Position numbers and translations under genes: made by a program. Source: Betaproteobacteria bacterium (GTDB lineage: Bacteria; Pseudomonadota; Gammaproteobacteria; Burkholderiales; Eutrophovitaceae). From it: a DNA stretch of 10,573 bases. The DNA lies in NCBI GenBank assembly GCA_009886305.1, contig QXZO01000157.1, forward strand, positions 1-10,573, given 5' to 3'. Shown piece after piece: positions 1 to 6,437 of this stretch. A model generated the notes under the pieces. The model was not told the DNA's origin, ran no database searches, and saw only the letters and a program-made list of their open reading frames with translations. Within the stretch, counting starts at the first letter, position 1; each line of letters begins with the position of its first letter.

Positions 1-636
1 AGCATCAGACAGTCGCCCGGATAATAGGCTGGGACGTCCGTCTTCTAAATAACGCACTATCCAGTCAACGGCCTCTTCACCTAACGGCAGAACACGCTCC
101 TTAGCTCCCTTCCCTAAAACTCTTACCACGCCATCCGAAAGGTTAAGTTGATTGAGATTTAAAGGCACCAATTCCGATACTCGAAGACCACTACTGTAAA
201 GAGTTTCAAGCATTGACCGATCCCTCAAACCAATAGGGGTAATAATCTCTGGGGATTCAATTAAACGGGCCACTTCTTCTTCAATCAATACCGAAGGTAA
301 ACCTTTCATTATTTTGGGTGCCTCGACATTCAAAGTAGGATCAACCCTTAGCTTCCCCTCTCTCAATGAAAACTGATAAAAACGCTTCAAAACCGATAAG
401 CATCTTGCAGTGGTCCTTGGTTTTTTACCGCAATCAAAGCAATATGCTAGGTAGCCCAAAATATGTTCGTTTGAAACCTTTAATAGATTCGAGACGTCTT
501 GTGTTTCTCTCAACCAAACGGAAAATAAATGTAAATCTCGTCGGTAGCTATCCAACGTATTTTTCGATAATCCATCCTCTAACCATAAAGAGTCAGAGAA
601 ATAGTCAACCATCCTCACGCTATCGTTGGGATCCAT
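1..636 (-). CDS. xerD: Tyrosine recombinase XerD (partial, C-terminus beyond window edge)
   Basis: Site-specific tyrosine recombinase that, with XerC, resolves chromosome dimers at dif near the division septum. The reading frame from the ATG at 636 is open to the window edge, giving 212 residues of a protein usually about 300 long. The N-terminal SAM-like core-binding domain covers roughly residues 8-95 (NTLDSYRRDL at 26-35), followed by the start of the catalytic domain. Two catalytic residues are visible: Arg152 in SSGLRVSEL and Lys176 in GKGAKER, each offset by 4 from E. coli XerD Arg148 and Lys172. The remaining His/Arg/His/Tyr residues lie outside the window. The text resembles XerD more than XerC along its whole length (LGEEAVDW, GRPSLL). 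The start lies 4 bases after the ogt stop and has no clear Shine-Dalgarno sequence, so translation is probably coupled to ogt. Confidence 0.93.
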   Translation of the reverse strand, partial: MDPNDSVRMVDYFSDSLWLEDGLSKNTLDSYRRDLHLFSVWLRETQDVSNLLKVSNEHILGYLAYCFDCGKKPRTTARCLSVLKRFYQFSLREGKLRVDPTLNVEAPKIMKGLPSVLIEEEVARLIESPEIITPIGLRDRSMLETLYSSGLRVSELVPLNLNQLNLSDGVVRVLGKGAKERVLPLGEEAVDWIVRYLEDGRPSLLSGRLSDA

Positions 637-640
637 AAAG

Positions 641-1120
641 TTAATTGGCTAAACTGGCCTCGTGATGAAGTAACCACCATTTTACCTTTAACGAAAAACC
701 AATGGATGCATGCATATACCCTCCGAGACCTGATTGAGCCACGACACGATGGCATGGTATGAGAAGCGGCAGACGATTATCGCCACATGCACTGCCTACC
801 GCTCTGGCAGAGGAGCCCATAAAAGCAGCGATCTCGGAATAAGTTCTAGTTTCTCTTACTGGAATCCTTAAAATCTCACTCCATACCCGCTTACGATAGC
901 TACTACCTTGAATATCGATGGGTAGGTCAAACTTAAAATTTGGATTTTTTAAATATGCCTTAATTTGTTCCCGAGCTTCTAAGGCAAACTTATTTAATCT
1001 AGTACTAGTGGATATGCGACAGGCAAGCAGTTCTATCTTCGTAACACAATCAATTGAAGACAGAACACGGACATACCCAAAAGGAGCTGAGACATAAGTC
1101 TGACAGATGGACACCAACAA
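641..1120 (-). CDS. ogt: Methylated-DNA--protein-cysteine S-methyltransferase
   Basis: Suicide DNA-repair protein that moves the alkyl group from O6-alkylguanine (and O4-alkylthymine) in DNA to its own cysteine. The acceptor Cys123 lies in PCHRV (122-126, counted from the start used here), preceded by the helix-turn-helix recognition segment with TYSEIAAFMGSSARAVGSA (about 93-111), whose Arg106 fits the arginine finger. Length (159 residues) is normal for Ogt. No ATG lies in frame before the recognition helix, so a non-ATG start is needed. A GGGAGG at about 1126-1131 precedes three adjacent candidates, TTG 1120, TTG 1117 and GTG 1114 (spacings 5, 8 and 11). A longer TTG start at 1156 lies in the T-tract of the upstream terminator and is unlikely. 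It is followed closely by xerD. The family call is firm; the exact start is not. Confidence 0.88.
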   Translation of the reverse strand: MLVSICQTYVSAPFGYVRVLSSIDCVTKIELLACRISTSTRLNKFALEAREQIKAYLKNPNFKFDLPIDIQGSSYRKRVWSEILRIPVRETRTYSEIAAFMGSSARAVGSACGDNRLPLLIPCHRVVAQSGLGGYMHASIGFSLKVKWWLLHHEASLAN

Positions 1121-1125
1121 TTTAT

Positions 1126-1131
1126 CCTCCC
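1126..1131 (-). promoter_or_regulatory. Shine-Dalgarno sequence deciding the ogt start
   Basis: The minus strand reads GGGAGG followed by ATAAA and then TTG TTG GTG. This strong ribosome-binding site places the ogt start at 1120, 1117 or 1114 rather than at the far TTG at 1156. Confidence 0.65.
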
Positions 1132-1149
1132 AATTTAACGCATGCGACA

Positions 1150-1183
1150 GAAACAAAAATGGCGACCAATTCAGTCGCCATTT
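1150..1183 (-). terminator. Rho-independent terminator of the rpsP-rimM-trmD-rplS operon
   Basis: A perfect 10-bp stem (AAATGGCGAC at 1157-1166 paired with GTCGCCATTT at 1174-1183) encloses a 7-base loop. Read on the minus strand the hairpin starts about 30 bases past the rplS stop and is followed by a T-rich tract (TTTTTGTTT). This is a textbook intrinsic terminator separating rplS from ogt. The ogt-xerD pair must then depend on read-through or on a promoter hidden in rplS or the terminator. Confidence 0.9.
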
Positions 1184-1215
1184 AGGATCATTGAGAGCGA
1201 TCTACCTGAATAGCA

Positions 1216-1596
1216 TTAGACTTCCGCAGCGGCTTTTCGCTTCTGAGGTAACTTTTCTTTAATTCGTGCCGACTTACCTGAGCGCTCTCTGAGGTAATAT
1301 AATTTCGCTCGTCGCACATCACCACGTCTTTTAACCTCAATACTTGCGATGAGTGGAGAATGAGTTTGAAACGTCCTCTCCACGCCCACACCCGAGCTTA
1401 TCTTACGAACGGTAAAGGACGAGTTTAGACCGCGATTTTTCTTTGCGATAACGACGCCTTCGTATGCTTGAACGCGTTTCCTCTCTCCCTCGACCACGTT
1501 TACGTTAACTACGACGGTGTCACCAGCAGCGAAGTCAGGTATTGTCGCACCTAAGCGTTCAATTTCTTCTTTTTCTATCTGAGCTATTAAATTCAT
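1216..1596 (-). CDS. rplS: 50S ribosomal protein L19
   Basis: Structural protein of the large ribosomal subunit, located near the interface with the 30S subunit. The 126-residue product carries the L19 signature along its length: FAAGDTVVVNVNVVEGERKR (about 22-41), EGVVIAKKNRG (46-56), the SGVGVERTF segment (68-76) and the basic RRGDVRRAKLYYLRER stretch (90-105). The C-terminus has a short Lys/Ala-rich tail, making it slightly longer than E. coli L19 (115). The ATG at 1596 is preceded by AAGGAG (1605-1610) at 8-base spacing, so the start is secure. It is the last gene of the operon, 52 bases after trmD, and is followed by an intrinsic terminator. A promoter-like sequence in the trmD-rplS gap may provide extra transcription. 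Confidence 0.97.
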   Translation of the reverse strand: MNLIAQIEKEEIERLGATIPDFAAGDTVVVNVNVVEGERKRVQAYEGVVIAKKNRGLNSSFTVRKISSGVGVERTFQTHSPLIASIEVKRRGDVRRAKLYYLRERSGKSARIKEKLPQKRKAAAEV

Positions 1597-1611
1597 GTTT
1601 ATTACTCCTTA

Positions 1612-1648
1612 ACCCGCAATTATATCTTGTTATTCCTACGAAAGGCAA
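1612..1648 (-). promoter_or_regulatory. Possible internal promoter for rplS
   Basis: In the 52-base trmD-rplS gap the minus strand holds a perfect TATAAT (1619-1624) preceded at 18 bases by TTGCCT (1643-1648, 4 of 6 matches to TTGACA). A start near 1612 would give a leader of about 16 bases that just contains the rplS Shine-Dalgarno AAGGAG. The region after the -10 is G/C-rich (TGCGGG), as in growth-rate-controlled ribosomal promoters. Prediction only. Confidence 0.45.
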
Positions 1649-2404
1649 TCATCCCTTTGTCTTTGTTAATTGTGCTCCAGACCAGTTAGCCGTGTGAATT
1701 TCGGAATTTTCATTTTTCAGAAGATCTGGCCTTCGCAAGCGCGTTCGCTCCTTGGCTTGCTCATTTCTCCATTGTGTAATTTGCGCATGATGTCCACTGA
1801 GTAACACATCAGGCACTCGTTGCCCCTCGAAAACCTCAGGCCTAGTGTATTGCGGATATTCGAGTACCCCAGAAGTGTGACTTTCGTCAACCACCGACTC
1901 TAGATGATTGACCACACCTGGGAGCAAACGAATGATGGTATCCAAAAGAACCATTGCCGGGAGTTCGCCTCCTGACAATACGTAATCTCCAATGGAGATT
2001 TCATGGTCAACCCTTGTTTCGATAACTCGCTCATCAATACCCTCATAACGACCCGACAGTAGAACCAAGCCATCAAGGGATGACATCTCTTCAACTAATT
2101 GTTGAGTTAACACACGCCCTTGGGGTGACAAGTAGATAGTCGCACTGCTTCGCACTCCGCTACCTGCTTGTCTTTTTTTAGCCGTATCAATTGCCTTCAC
2201 CAATGGGTCGGCCATCAAAACCATGCCCGCTCCTCCACCATATGGTCGGTCATCGACGGTACGCCTTGGGTCATCAGCAAATTCTCTTGGGTTCCAACAC
2301 ACGAGATCATAAATACCGCGGCCTTCGGCTCGACCAGTTACTCCACTTTCAGTCAGTGCGGAGAACATGTCAGGGAATAATGTAATAACGTCGTAGCGCT
2401 TCAT
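1649..2404 (-). CDS. trmD: tRNA (guanine-N1-)-methyltransferase TrmD
   Basis: SPOUT-class methyltransferase that places m1G at position 37 of tRNAs reading CNN codons, using S-adenosylmethionine, which prevents +1 frameshifting. The 251-residue product matches E. coli TrmD (255) from its first residues. Visible blocks are TVDDRPYGGGAGM (49-61), YLSPQGR (91-97), SGRYEGIDERVIE (117-129) and SIGDYVLSGGELPA (137-150); the last two form the trefoil-knot AdoMet site. By alignment Arg159 and Asp173 correspond to the catalytic Arg154 and Asp169 of E. coli. The C-terminal tRNA-binding part has YTRPEVFEG (186-194) and LLSGHHAQI (201-209). The ATG start lies 22 bases after the rimM stop and lacks an obvious Shine-Dalgarno sequence, so re-initiation from rimM is plausible. 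Confidence 0.97.
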   Translation of the reverse strand: MKRYDVITLFPDMFSALTESGVTGRAEGRGIYDLVCWNPREFADDPRRTVDDRPYGGGAGMVLMADPLVKAIDTAKKRQAGSGVRSSATIYLSPQGRVLTQQLVEEMSSLDGLVLLSGRYEGIDERVIETRVDHEISIGDYVLSGGELPAMVLLDTIIRLLPGVVNHLESVVDESHTSGVLEYPQYTRPEVFEGQRVPDVLLSGHHAQITQWRNEQAKERTRLRRPDLLKNENSEIHTANWSGAQLTKTKG

Positions 2405-2426
2405 GGCCAGTTATAGCTTTGCAAAG

Positions 2427-2942
2427 TTAGTAATCTAGACCCCAGTCAACCGTAAGTACTCGACTTTCAGGATCAATCTGTTTGATAATGTGATCGACCC
2501 AGGGTATCAATCGCTCACGCTCTTCGTCTCTAGTTACAACTACAGCTTGAGCGCCCGAATCAAATAAATGATCTATTACGCCGAAAGTTTCACCAGAGGT
2601 ATTAATCACCGCAAAACCAATGAGTTCATGCCAATAGTACTCATCATGCTCAAGTGTTGGTAGCCGTTGCCGCTCTACGCCAAACTCAACACCCTTCAAT
2701 TTCGCTACTTGATCTCTATCATCAAAACCAATAAATTTAGCGACAAAATCATTCTGGTACGCGCGAACACTGGCAAGCTCAAGAGCTACCCAATGAGAAT
2801 CAAACTTTACCCACCATATTGGATAATCGATAATAGAAGAAGATGAGGCATAGGATTGCACTCGTAACCAGCCCTTGACGCCGTAAGGGGCCGACAGGCG
2901 ACCCATTAAAACTATATCTTTAGGCTGACTGTTTTCCGCCAA
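2427..2942 (-). CDS. rimM: Ribosome maturation factor RimM
   Basis: Assembly factor that binds S19 in the 30S head and helps 16S rRNA processing. The 171-residue product has the N-terminal RimM barrel (APYGVKGWLRV at 18-28, FDDRDQVAKLKG at 73-84) and the C-terminal PRC-barrel (YYWHELIGFAV at 102-112, LIPWVDHIIKQID at 145-157, ending in VDWGLDY). The start is uncertain. A TTG at 2942 overlaps the end of rpsP by 23 bases and keeps the first beta strand (DIVL) that other RimM proteins have; an ATG at 2906, 13 bases past rpsP, would begin in the middle of that strand. Neither has a strong ribosome-binding site, so translation is probably coupled to rpsP. I keep the TTG. Confidence 0.93.
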   Translation of the reverse strand: MAENSQPKDIVLMGRLSAPYGVKGWLRVQSYASSSSIIDYPIWWVKFDSHWVALELASVRAYQNDFVAKFIGFDDRDQVAKLKGVEFGVERQRLPTLEHDEYYWHELIGFAVINTSGETFGVIDHLFDSGAQAVVVTRDEERERLIPWVDHIIKQIDPESRVLTVDWGLDY

Positions 2943-3174
2943 GCTGCTTGACTAATCGAGCTGCTGTATCTGATAACTGAGCTCCTTTGTCTTGCCAAAA
3001 ATTAACTCGATCGACATCAATTCGGAGCCCCTCTACACCCTCAGGAGCCTGTGGATCATAGAAGCCAACGCGTTCGAGGTAGCGCCCATCTCGTGGTTTT
3101 CTGGAGTCTGCTACAACCATGTTGTAGAAAGGACGGCGCTTACTGCCACTCCTTGATAATCTGATTACAACCAT
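2920..3174 (-). CDS. rpsP: 30S ribosomal protein S16
   Basis: Small-subunit protein needed for 30S assembly. The 84-residue product is full length (E. coli S16 has 82) and shows the family pattern from the first residue: MVVIRLSRSGSKRRPFYNM (1-19), VVADSRKPRDGRYLERVGFY (20-39) and a VNFWQDKGAQLSDTAARL segment (57-74). It is the first gene of the rpsP-rimM-trmD-rplS operon and its last 23 bases overlap the likely rimM start. The ATG at 3174 has only a weak GGAT-type ribosome-binding sequence upstream. A promoter with a good -10 box lies about 60 bases before the start. Confidence 0.97.
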   Translation of the reverse strand: MVVIRLSRSGSKRRPFYNMVVADSRKPRDGRYLERVGFYDPQAPEGVEGLRIDVDRVNFWQDKGAQLSDTAARLVKQLGGKQSA

Positions 3175-3224
3175 TTATTTGGTATCCGTAAAGTCTTCGT
3201 TAAATTGCGATCGAAATTCAATTA

Positions 3225-3261
3225 GCCGGCAATTGTACGCTTTTTTTAATATAGGGCGCAA
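3225..3261 (-). promoter_or_regulatory. Predicted promoter of the rpsP operon
   Basis: On the minus strand TTGCGC (3256-3261; 3 of 6 consensus matches) and TACAAT (3232-3237; 5 of 6) are separated by 18 bases that include an A-tract. The -10 is followed by TGCCGGC, a G/C-rich discriminator typical of ribosomal promoters under stringent (ppGpp) control. The start would fall near 3225, leaving a leader of about 50 bases before the rpsP ATG. It sits where the first gene of the operon needs a promoter. Not tested. Confidence 0.55.
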
Positions 3262-3294
3262 CTAAACGCATGTAATTTTAGATTCCAGCCCTAT
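3251..3294 (-). repeat. Interrupted inverted repeat between hydrolase gene and rpsP
   Basis: ATAGGGC (3251-3257) pairs with GCCCTAT (3288-3294), and inside it CTAAA (3262-3266) pairs with TTTAG (3277-3281). Together they form a two-stage stem directly after the hydrolase stop. On the minus strand it is followed by A residues rather than T, so it is not a classical terminator. One arm touches the predicted rpsP -35 box. Role unknown. Confidence 0.35.
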
Positions 3295-3301
3295 CTCTTC
3301 G

Positions 3302-4066
3302 TCATTTCGAATAAAGTGAATCTAGAAATTCAGCAATTTCCGATACAAGAGTTTCCTCACGACGCTCAAAAAAATGAAGCGCATTCTGAATAACAACTTG
3401 CCTGGAACCTTCGACCTTTAAAATTTGTTGTTTTCGTTCATATCCGCCAACAACAGTAATTTCCCAATCATCAGAGGCAAAAACGTCCATGACCGGGATT
3501 TTTATCCTGAACATTTCTTGTAAACCATTAAGAATACTGATAAATACCCAAGAATTTACCAACGTCTCATCTACCGTTATAAGATAGTGATTAGCCATCG
3601 TAGCGCCTAGACTATGTGAAACTATCGAGATATTTTCAAAACCCTCTTCACTCAGGAATTCAGCCGCCAAATCAAAGCGATGAAAGGCCTCTGGGTAAGT
3701 CGGTATGTAGTCACCCACCTTTGCCCCTCCACCTAGAATTGGCATTTGGATCGATAACGTGCTGTAGCCTGCATCCGCCAACAAAATACGCAACATCCCG
3801 TACAACTCAAAGTCAGGATTCCATCCACGACCATGCGCTACTATCACGGCACCCTTAGGATTCTCTGCCTCGGTGTAGATACCTAAAAACTTATGTCCGT
3901 TTGTCTGTTCTATCCAAACCGGGTTTCCAACAATAATGGAGGGGATTATTTGGTCTGCCCAATTGCTCTCCCTTTCATAGTCCGAATAAGCCTTATACTC
4001 GCTTGCGCCAAACGCATAAATAGGGACAAAGCATAATAGAGCCATCACTTTAAAAATACGAAACAT
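3302..4066 (-). CDS. Putative secreted alpha/beta hydrolase (DUF3530-like), function unknown
   Basis: Predicted exported protein of the alpha/beta-hydrolase fold; its substrate is unknown. The first 21 residues form a signal peptide (FRIFKVMALLCFVPIYAFGA, cleavage near AFG/AS). An oxyanion-side strand VIVAHGRGW (about 74-82) is followed by a nucleophile elbow SHSLG (150-154), a variant of GxSxG with Ser in the first position. Candidate triad partners are an Asp in VFASDDWE (about 196-203) and His231 in NALHFFE. The ATG at 4066 is preferred over a GTG one codon upstream because the AAGGA sequence is 8 bases from the ATG. It follows ffh by about 50 bases on the same strand with no visible terminator, so it may be co-transcribed. 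I recall similar betaproteobacterial proteins being grouped with DUF3530, but this assignment is from memory. Confidence 0.75.
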   Translation of the reverse strand: MFRIFKVMALLCFVPIYAFGASEYKAYSDYERESNWADQIIPSIIVGNPVWIEQTNGHKFLGIYTEAENPKGAVIVAHGRGWNPDFELYGMLRILLADAGYSTLSIQMPILGGGAKVGDYIPTYPEAFHRFDLAAEFLSEEGFENISIVSHSLGATMANHYLITVDETLVNSWVFISILNGLQEMFRIKIPVMDVFASDDWEITVVGGYERKQQILKVEGSRQVVIQNALHFFERREETLVSEIAEFLDSLYSK

Positions 4067-4116
4067 CACAACTTTCCTTTGCAGATCAAATATTCAAAAT
4101 CAATACTATCTATCCA

Positions 4117-5463
4117 TTATCGCCCACCCATTGCGCCGCCCATACCGGAAAGCATGCGCTTGAGACCTCCTCCTTTACCCATTAATTTCATCATTTTTTG
4201 CATTTGCTCAAATTGTTTCAGTAATTTATTGACCTCCTGAACACTCACACCGGCACCTTTAGCTATCCGCCGCTTACGAGAGGCCTTAATCACCTCTGGA
4301 CGACGACGCTCAACAAAGGTCATAGAATTAATAATGCCTATTGTTCGAAGTGCAGCATTCTCATCTAGCGAAGCACCCTGTGCTGCCTGGGATAGACTGG
4401 AAGGAAGCTTTTCCATAATCGCACCCATACCACCCATTTTCTGCATTTGTTGCATCTGCGACTTGAAGTCTTCAAGGTTAAAACGTTTACCTGATTTTAA
4501 TTTTTTGGCAAGCTTTACTGCCTCTTTATCATCTACCGACTTTTTTGCTTCATCTACTAATGAGAGAATGTCCCCCATCCCCAAGATGCGAGTAGCTAGT
4601 CGCTCGGGGAAAAAGGCCTCAAGACCATCCATTTTTTCGCCAGTACCAATGAACTTGATAGGTTGACCCGTAACCTTTCTGACTGATAAGGCCGCACCTC
4701 CACGAGAATCCCCATCCATCTTAGTGAGGATGACACCTGTCAGTGTAAGAGCTTCAGAAAATGCGCGTGCAACATTAACAGCATCCTGACCCTGCATCGC
4801 GTCTACCGTGAACAAGGTCTCTACGGGATTTAATGCTGCACTGAGCGCTTTAATTTCATTCATCATTTCTTGATCTATCGATAATCGACCAGCGGTATCT
4901 ATGATGACAACGTCATAAAAATTTTTCTTAGCAACCTCAAGTGCCGACTCAGCAATTTGTAGCGCGGACATATCTTTCTCGGGCGGATATGAGTCAACAC
5001 CCACTTGTTTCGCGATCGTAGCCAATTGTGCTACAGCTGCTGGACGACGTATGTCACAACTAACGAGCAGTACACGTTTTTTGTCGTTAAGAAGTTTTAG
5101 AGCGAGCTTACCGCAAGTCGTTGTTTTACCGGCACCCTGAAGTCCTGCCATTAAAATTATGGCCGGCGGTTGGACGCTTAATGACAGTTCTGCATTTCGG
5201 GTTCCCATTAATGCAGTAAGTTCGTCTTTAACTACGCCTATGAGAGCCTGGCCTGGCGTGAGACTTCCTAGAACCTCTTCACCGTCAGCTTTGGCCTTCA
5301 CCTCTTCGATGAAATCCTTAACAATCGGAAGGGCCACATCAGCCTCTAATAGAGCAATACGCACTTCTCTTAGTGCATCTTTTATGTTCGACTCATTAAG
5401 TCTAGCTTGGCCTGTAACCGTCTTGATGACTTTGGATAGGCGATCCGATAATGTCTCTAGCAT
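4117..5463 (-). CDS. ffh: Signal recognition particle GTPase Ffh (SRP54)
   Basis: Protein component of the signal recognition particle. It binds 4.5S RNA and signal sequences of nascent inner-membrane proteins and docks with FtsY. The 448-residue product has the N domain (about 1-90, with ALLEADVALP at 37-46), the G domain (P-loop GLQGAGKT 107-114, DTAGR 189-193, TKMDG 247-251) and the methionine-rich M domain (about 300-448). The M domain includes the RNA-binding RKRRIAKGAGVSVQEVNKLL (396-415) and a Met/Gly-rich tail. The ATG at 5463 matches the family start (LSDRLSKVIKTV), but no Shine-Dalgarno sequence precedes it; the leader has CTCCTCC there instead. It is transcribed away from the ypjD-like gene and towards the hydrolase and rpsP. 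Ffh next to rpsP, ypjD and corC genes is also seen in E. coli. Confidence 0.97.
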   Translation of the reverse strand: MLETLSDRLSKVIKTVTGQARLNESNIKDALREVRIALLEADVALPIVKDFIEEVKAKADGEEVLGSLTPGQALIGVVKDELTALMGTRNAELSLSVQPPAIILMAGLQGAGKTTTCGKLALKLLNDKKRVLLVSCDIRRPAAVAQLATIAKQVGVDSYPPEKDMSALQIAESALEVAKKNFYDVVIIDTAGRLSIDQEMMNEIKALSAALNPVETLFTVDAMQGQDAVNVARAFSEALTLTGVILTKMDGDSRGGAALSVRKVTGQPIKFIGTGEKMDGLEAFFPERLATRILGMGDILSLVDEAKKSVDDKEAVKLAKKLKSGKRFNLEDFKSQMQQMQKMGGMGAIMEKLPSSLSQAAQGASLDENAALRTIGIINSMTFVERRRPEVIKASRKRRIAKGAGVSVQEVNKLLKQFEQMQKMMKLMGKGGGLKRMLSGMGGAMGGR

Positions 5464-5536
5464 ATAGTTTGGAGGAGTTTGAAGGAAAGCCTAATTAAAT
5501 TTAGACTCATATTCTGTTACGATCTAATTTAAAACT
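5464..5536. promoter_or_regulatory. Divergent promoter region between ffh and ypjD-like gene
   Basis: This 73-base gap must carry promoters for both directions. On the plus strand TTGAAG (5479-5484), a 17-base spacer and TAGACT (5502-5507) match the consensus at 4 of 6 positions each, with a start near 5514. On the minus strand TTTAAT (5494-5499) is the best -10 box, with only a poor -35 (TCGTAA). Neither start codon has a Shine-Dalgarno sequence; for ffh the minus strand reads CTCCTCC at 5471-5477. Confidence 0.4.
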
Positions 5537-6367
5537 ATGACTCCAATTCTACTTCATCTAGCCACAACCCTCTCCTATTCCGTGTTGTCGCTAATTATAT
5601 GGCGACAACTGGGCATAACGACGAGCGAGGGCCCGACAACTAAGTTCAAGCCCTGGATTAACCCCTTAACGTTGTTACCTGTTGGACTACATTTTGCTCT
5701 TACTTATCATTATTCCCTTGGATCTTCGGGACTTCAGCTAGGGCTGGGTAATTTTACTTCCCTTATTGTTGCTTCCACGTGTCTCATATACGCCAGCCAC
5801 AGTATATGGGTTGGGAAAAACTCATTACCTGCATTTTCGCTACCGTTTGGCGCGATTGCCTCGTTGTTACCGCTGCTAGATGGACCTTCCACCCATATCC
5901 CCAACTCAGAGTTACCAATATTTAAACTCCACCTGATACTTTCGATAGTTGCGTATGGAGTGCTATCAGTATCACTAATTCACGCCATCTTTATGGGATA
6001 TCTGGAAAAGAGTCTGCACCAACATAAGCTCTCACCAATCATCAATAACTTACCCCCCTTGCTTAAACTCGAGAATCTCTTGTTTACTATCGTACTCATT
6101 GGCTTCATCACGCTCTCGGCAGCATTAATGAGTGGCGGTCTGGTTTCACATAAAATTCAATCCACATTACTTCCCATAAACCATAAAATAATTTTTAGTA
6201 TCGCTTCTTGGCTACTCTTTGCCGCACTATTAATTGGTCGATACGCGCTTGGATGGAGAGGCAAAGCTGCGCGTAAGATTTTAGTCATGGGCTTCTTTCT
6301 CTTAATTCTTGCATATCTTGGATCGCGCTTCGTATCTGAAATTATATTGCGCAATCCACAATACTGA
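5537..6367 (+). CDS. ypjD: YpjD/CcsA-family inner-membrane protein (cytochrome c assembly-like)
   Basis: Polytopic inner-membrane protein of the CcmC/CcsA superfamily, 276 residues with about eight hydrophobic segments (near 2-22, 42-60, 66-90, 97-113, 130-153, 180-202, 217-234, 247-266). Family marks are HLILSIVAYG (132-141), the PPLLKLENLLF segment (173-183), NHKIIFSIASW (215-225) and the GRYALGWRGKAA loop (234-245). His132 and His216 are candidate haem-axial residues by analogy with CcsA. The tryptophan-rich WWD haem-handling motif of true CcmC/CcsA is not apparent, which favours the YpjD branch, whose exact role is unsettled. Position next to ffh and a corC-like gene repeats the E. coli ffh-ypjD-yfjD order and supports the call. 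The ATG at 5537 lacks a Shine-Dalgarno sequence. Confidence 0.85.
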   Translation: MTPILLHLATTLSYSVLSLIIWRQLGITTSEGPTTKFKPWINPLTLLPVGLHFALTYHYSLGSSGLQLGLGNFTSLIVASTCLIYASHSIWVGKNSLPAFSLPFGAIASLLPLLDGPSTHIPNSELPIFKLHLILSIVAYGVLSVSLIHAIFMGYLEKSLHQHKLSPIINNLPPLLKLENLLFTIVLIGFITLSAALMSGGLVSHKIQSTLLPINHKIIFSIASWLLFAALLIGRYALGWRGKAARKILVMGFFLLILAYLGSRFVSEIILRNPQY

Positions 6368-6387
6368 TCCGGGCTAATGCCCATCAG
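6364..6387 (+). terminator. Weak hairpin at the end of the ypjD-like gene
   Basis: CTGAT at 6364-6368 pairs with ATCAG at 6383-6387, and GGGC (6371-6374) pairs with GCCC (6379-6382) around a TAAT loop, leaving two bulged C bases. It includes the stop codon. The following sequence (TTACTCCTCATATTTCTT) is only loosely T-rich, so it is at best a partial terminator or an mRNA-stabilising hairpin before the corC-like gene. Confidence 0.3.
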
Positions 6388-6437
6388 TTACTCCTCATAT
6401 TTCTTAGCGAATTAAACCACTAATATAGGTAAAGATT

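Noticed and set aside
366..638. 90-codon plus-strand open frame
   Set aside because: It lies opposite xerD, whose protein is clearly recognisable; it shows no family features of its own.
3206..3221. Near-palindrome AATTTCGATCGCAATT in the rpsP leader as an operator
   Set aside because: It is short, has one mismatch and lies in an A/T-rich leader; it could easily arise by chance and no matching second copy was seen.
3241..3247. Run of seven T on the plus strand as a possible terminator
   Set aside because: No plus-strand gene ends upstream and no G/C-rich stem directly precedes it; on the minus strand it is the A-tract of the predicted rpsP promoter spacer.
4334..5467. Plus-strand open frames of 102 and 110 codons
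   Set aside because: They are antisense to ffh and are composition shadows of its conserved coding sequence.
5479..5532. A 17-codon mini-ORF with a TTG start next to GGAGGAG, ending 4 bases before the ypjD-like start (possible leader peptide)
   Set aside because: The spacing from GGAGG to the TTG is only 3 bases, the TTG overlaps the predicted -35 box, and there is no recognisable regulatory peptide pattern.
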